Translations under genes and position numbers: made by a program
Notes under the pieces: generated by a model
The model's input: only the letters and a program-made list of their open reading frames with translations
Databases searched by the model: none
What the model was told of the DNA's origin: nothing
In this document: positions 60,974-64,000 of the stretch, in pieces
Position numbering within the stretch: the stretch's first letter is position 1
How the letters are laid out: every line of letters begins with the position of its first letter
Assembly (NCBI GenBank): GCA_021399445.1
Contig: JAJTUQ010000002.1
Location: forward strand, 3,410,001 to 3,474,000
Reading direction: 5' to 3'
Length of the DNA stretch: 64,000 nucleotides
From: Xylogone sp. PMI_703
Lineage: Eukaryota > Ascomycota > Leotiomycetes

Positions 60974-63749
60974 ATGCGGTGGACCAGGTTGTTTACATCG
61001 GCGGTGTTGACGGTCATTGCAGGAACAGTGACCGAAGCTTCAACATTGAAACCGCCCGTGCTACCTCTAATCGTGCGGAACCCGTACCTGAGTACCTGGC
61101 TGGGCAATGCAAGAGGCTTACCATGGGAGCATTGGCCAATGTTCTGGACAGGACAGGAGGTTGGCAACTATGAATACGGTCCCCCTGATCGAACATATAA
61201 CTGACGTTATGAAATAGGTTGGATTTTCCGTGCTCGCCTCCGTACCTCAAGCTCAAAGCGTTTTCCCACTGCTGGGAAGGCCCCAGGATTCATTGCCCAC
61301 AAGGTACCTCCATCCATTCAGGAAGTTGTCACATTGCTAACAATGATACCAAAGCTATAACGTGTCCTACCCAACATATATTGGGGCTACTTACGACGCT
61401 TCTACTACTAATCTCACATACCAGATTCCTGTATTCAGCGGCAGCGAGGGTCCGCTGGAGATAATCCTTTCCTTTCTGTCTCCAATCACCCCAACCTCGA
61501 CATTTCGGCAGTCCATCCCTGCGTCATACTTGACGGTGCATGTGAGCGGCGATGTCGACGTCGACATCTACGTCGATATCAATGGACTGTGGGTTAGTGG
61601 AGACCGAGGTAGTGACATCGAATGGGCATACAGCAACAACGAAAGTCCGCAAGATACGGAGAAAACGTATCTTAAGACCTGGAAGATTAAGAGGAGAACT
61701 GAACAGTTTCTCACAGAGTATAATGACCGCGCAGAATGGGGCACACTCCACTTCACTGGACCTGCTGATGTCCAACACGAGGCTGGAACATCCGCTACTC
61801 TTCGGCAGCGATTTGCCCGCACTGGAACCTTGAGCAACAGCATTGACTCCAACTTCCGCAAGATCATGGATGAAGAACCTGTTTTTGCCTTCGCGAAATC
61901 ATTTAAACTGGGTGGTGCTTCGTCGAACAGAAAAGCCAAAACATCCGATAGTGTTTTGTTCACCGTTGCTCATATACAAGAAACCGTCATACAATTTGCA
62001 TCAGCCAGGGGGCTGACATATATGCGCCCGCTCTGGTCTTCTTATTATTTAAGCACTGATCAACTTTTACATTATCACTATAATGATTTCCAAAATGCGT
62101 TGAGACTGGCCGGGAACTACTCTCAGCAACTTGAATATGATGCTCTCCAATCAGGCTCGGAAGACTACAAAGATATTGTGGCTTTGAGTGCTCGTCAAGT
62201 AATGGGTGCGACATGCTTCTCGGGGACTCCTGAGGAGCCGATTCTCTTCCTTAAAGAAATCAGCTCTGATGGGAATCTCCAGACTGTTGATGTCATCTTC
62301 CCGGCATTCCCATTCTTCCTATATACCAATTCTCGCTGGCTAGCGAATCTTCTGGATCCACTTATTGAGTACCAGCTTAGTGGACAGTACCCCAATGATT
62401 ATTGTATGCACGATCTTGGCTCAAGCTATCCAAATGCAACTGGCCACCCAGATGGCAGAGATGAGTATATGCCAGTAGTATGTCTTTCCTCCAGGCCTGA
62501 CCATGAACCCATTTAATCATATTGCTGACTGTTATGTAGGAGGAATCCGGGAACTTTCTTATTATGGGTAAGTCAAGCTTACACGTATATTGTGGCTTGT
62601 AGCTTACCTCTTTTATAGCTCTAGCCCTTGTTAATTCTCTTAAAAATAATGACCCTCCTGCTAGTATCTGGTCAAACACTGGCAATCCTACTCTAGGATC
62701 AACTGCCTCGGGTGTATTTTCTCTTAACATAGATGCAGACGGCATTGATAACTCCTTTGGAGGAGCTGTTGATGCAACTGGCGAGAAACAAGCTCGTAGT
62801 TGGGCCAAGAGAGCATATCCATTGCTAAAGCAGTGGACCGGATACCTCGTCAGAGAAGCATTGATACCTAAAAATCAACTTTCGACTGATGACTTTGCTG
62901 GCTGGCTAGCGAATCAAACGAACCTTGCTCTGAAGGGGATTATTGGCATTCGGGCCATGAGTGAGATTTCGGATCTGATTGGAGAGAAAGCAGACGCAAA
63001 ATATTATCGTGATCTTTCCGAAGACTACATTGAAAAGTGGCAAAAGGAAGGGTATGGCTTATCCAGGGATGAGTCTCACATGAAACTAGCGTATAACTGG
63101 TACGGATCGTGGGGGACAATGTACAACTTGTTTGCTTCAGCACTTCTATGTTTCGAGATCCCACCATTGGACAGACCTAGCGACCAGATTACAACAGGTG
63201 GCCAACAACCACTCGTTCCAGTGAAGTCGAGAACAAAATTCATTGACGAGAAGATATACAAAATCCAAAATGATTGGTATCACGCAGTGCGGCAGAAATA
63301 TGGGTTGCCACTGGATAGTAGACATCTTTATACTAAACTTGATTGGGAGTTCTTTGCAGTTGCTGTCGCTAGTGAGGAGGTTAGAGAAGAGGTTACGGAA
63401 TCAATTGCTTACTGGGTCAATCAGACTACAACAGGTATGGAGGTATCTCAGCACTGGTGATCACCTTGCTAACAGTGGAAAGACCGACCATTGACAGATT
63501 TGTACGACACTGAGCGTAAGTTTCTTTGGCTGGAAGTATATTGATCATTGTGCTAACAATTCTTCAGAACCTGGCTGGCCAGGTATTAACTTCAAAGCTA
63601 GACCTGTAGTAGGCGGAAGTTTTGCATACATGTCCTTAGAAAGGGCTTGTAATGGGAAGGCTACGCATCCTCTGGCTTTCTTGAACGGAGTGAAGGAAAA
63701 AGATGGCAGTGCCAGACAGAAGCTTCCATTGGGAGATGGAGAGTTGTAG
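60974..63749 (+). CDS. gtaA: Secreted glutaminase A
   Basis: This is a GtaA-type extracellular glutaminase (DUF4965/DUF5127/DUF1793 family), which deamidates glutamine to glutamate outside the cell. Seven exons: 60974-61159, 61218-61303, 61355-62477, 62540-62567 (28 nt), 62619-63434, 63498-63515 (18 nt) and 63568-63749, giving 812 residues. The signal peptide is MRWTRLFTSAVLTVIAG. Family blocks: PLIVRNPYLSTWL, GRPQDSLPTRSYNVSYP, YIGATYDASTTNLTY, HDLGSSYPNATGHPDGRDEY, EESGNFLIMALAL, KLAYNWYGSWGTMYNLFA, LDSRHLYTKLDWEFF and FKARPVVGGSFAYM. All joints keep frame and restore these blocks. Exons 4 and 6 are microexons; the exon 6 model (DLYDTE) was preferred over a 33-bp intron alternative because a CTAAC branch site fits it. 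It is divergent from the SDR gene. Confidence 0.9.
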
Positions 63750-64000
63750 TGATTTGGTCGTAGTGCTGTACGAAAGACAAAGGAGATCGTAGCTCAATAT
63801 TCCTAGCTTAGAATAGCCTAACCATATTTAACCATTCGGATCATTCTGAAAATGGACAGAGAACAGAATATTCCCAGAACGTGACTGGAGAACGCGTTGC
63901 ACTTGTCCCCTTTAGGCCTAGCGTGATTTACGCGGCCAGATCTGATCTTAATTTACTCGCGACTTTCATGACCTCAGCTTTCAACTTCACCAACAACTCC

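Noticed and set aside
63443..63475. Alternative 33-bp intron in the glutaminase gene
   Set aside because: Shorter than fungal introns normally are; the 63-bp alternative (63435-63497) has a CTAAC branch site and restores the family sequence.

Overview
This window looks like nuclear DNA of a filamentous ascomycete (Pezizomycotina). The genes are interrupted by short GT-AG introns (mostly 47-130 bp), often with a CTAAC-type branch site about 15 nt before the 3' splice site. Several gene families are fungal: Zn2Cys6 regulator, WSC-domain secreted protein, DUF2457 protein, secreted GtaA-type glutaminase, PDX1. The class cannot be fixed from sequence alone; Leotiomycetes is only a guess. No bacterial operons, CRISPR array, rRNA gene or convincing tRNA gene was found.

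Layout. 1-3.1 kb: gene-poor, with a dispersed short repeat. 3.1-9.2 kb: eIF3a/TIF32 (minus), G-protein gamma subunit (plus) and a selenoprotein W-like Rdx protein (plus). 10.8-12.0 kb: type 1 protein phosphatase catalytic subunit (minus). 14.7-17.3 kb: large leucine-rich-repeat protein (minus). 17.3-26.2 kb: about 8.9 kb with no gene I can support. 26.2-29.1 kb: a divergent pair of mitochondrial genes, a two-TM TMEM223-like protein (minus) and pyruvate dehydrogenase component X (plus). 29.6-32.9 kb: six-exon Zn2Cys6 transcription factor (minus). 32.9-36.6 kb: gene-free, with a 227-bp MITE-like element. 36.6-38.8 kb: secreted double-WSC protein (minus). 40.7-43.1 kb: membrane-anchored patatin-type lipase (minus). 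44.1-46.4 kb: DUF2457-type acidic protein (minus). 50.0-50.9 kb: ATP synthase F1 delta (plus). 51.2-51.9 kb: NatB catalytic subunit (minus). 52.6-53.8 kb: serine-rich unknown with a helical C-terminus (plus). 56.0-57.9 kb: Myb-like DNA-binding protein (plus). 58.0-59.1 kb: Ap4A phosphorylase (minus). 59.4-60.2 kb: short-chain dehydrogenase with an apparent frameshift (minus). 61.0-63.7 kb: secreted glutaminase A (plus).

The genes do not form one pathway. Most are housekeeping: translation initiation, signalling, mitochondrial energy metabolism, N-terminal acetylation, nucleotide metabolism. Secreted or regulatory accessory genes sit between them. No biosynthetic cluster or recognisable defence system was seen. 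Only about 40% of the window is genic, and most intergenic stretches exceed 1 kb, so the unexplained structure lies mainly in the non-coding DNA: the MITE, the 8.9-kb gap, a TGACGT array and the dispersed repeat. Exon boundaries were deduced by hand from splice consensus, reading frame and protein family; every spliced model given below keeps an open frame, except the dehydrogenase as stated.
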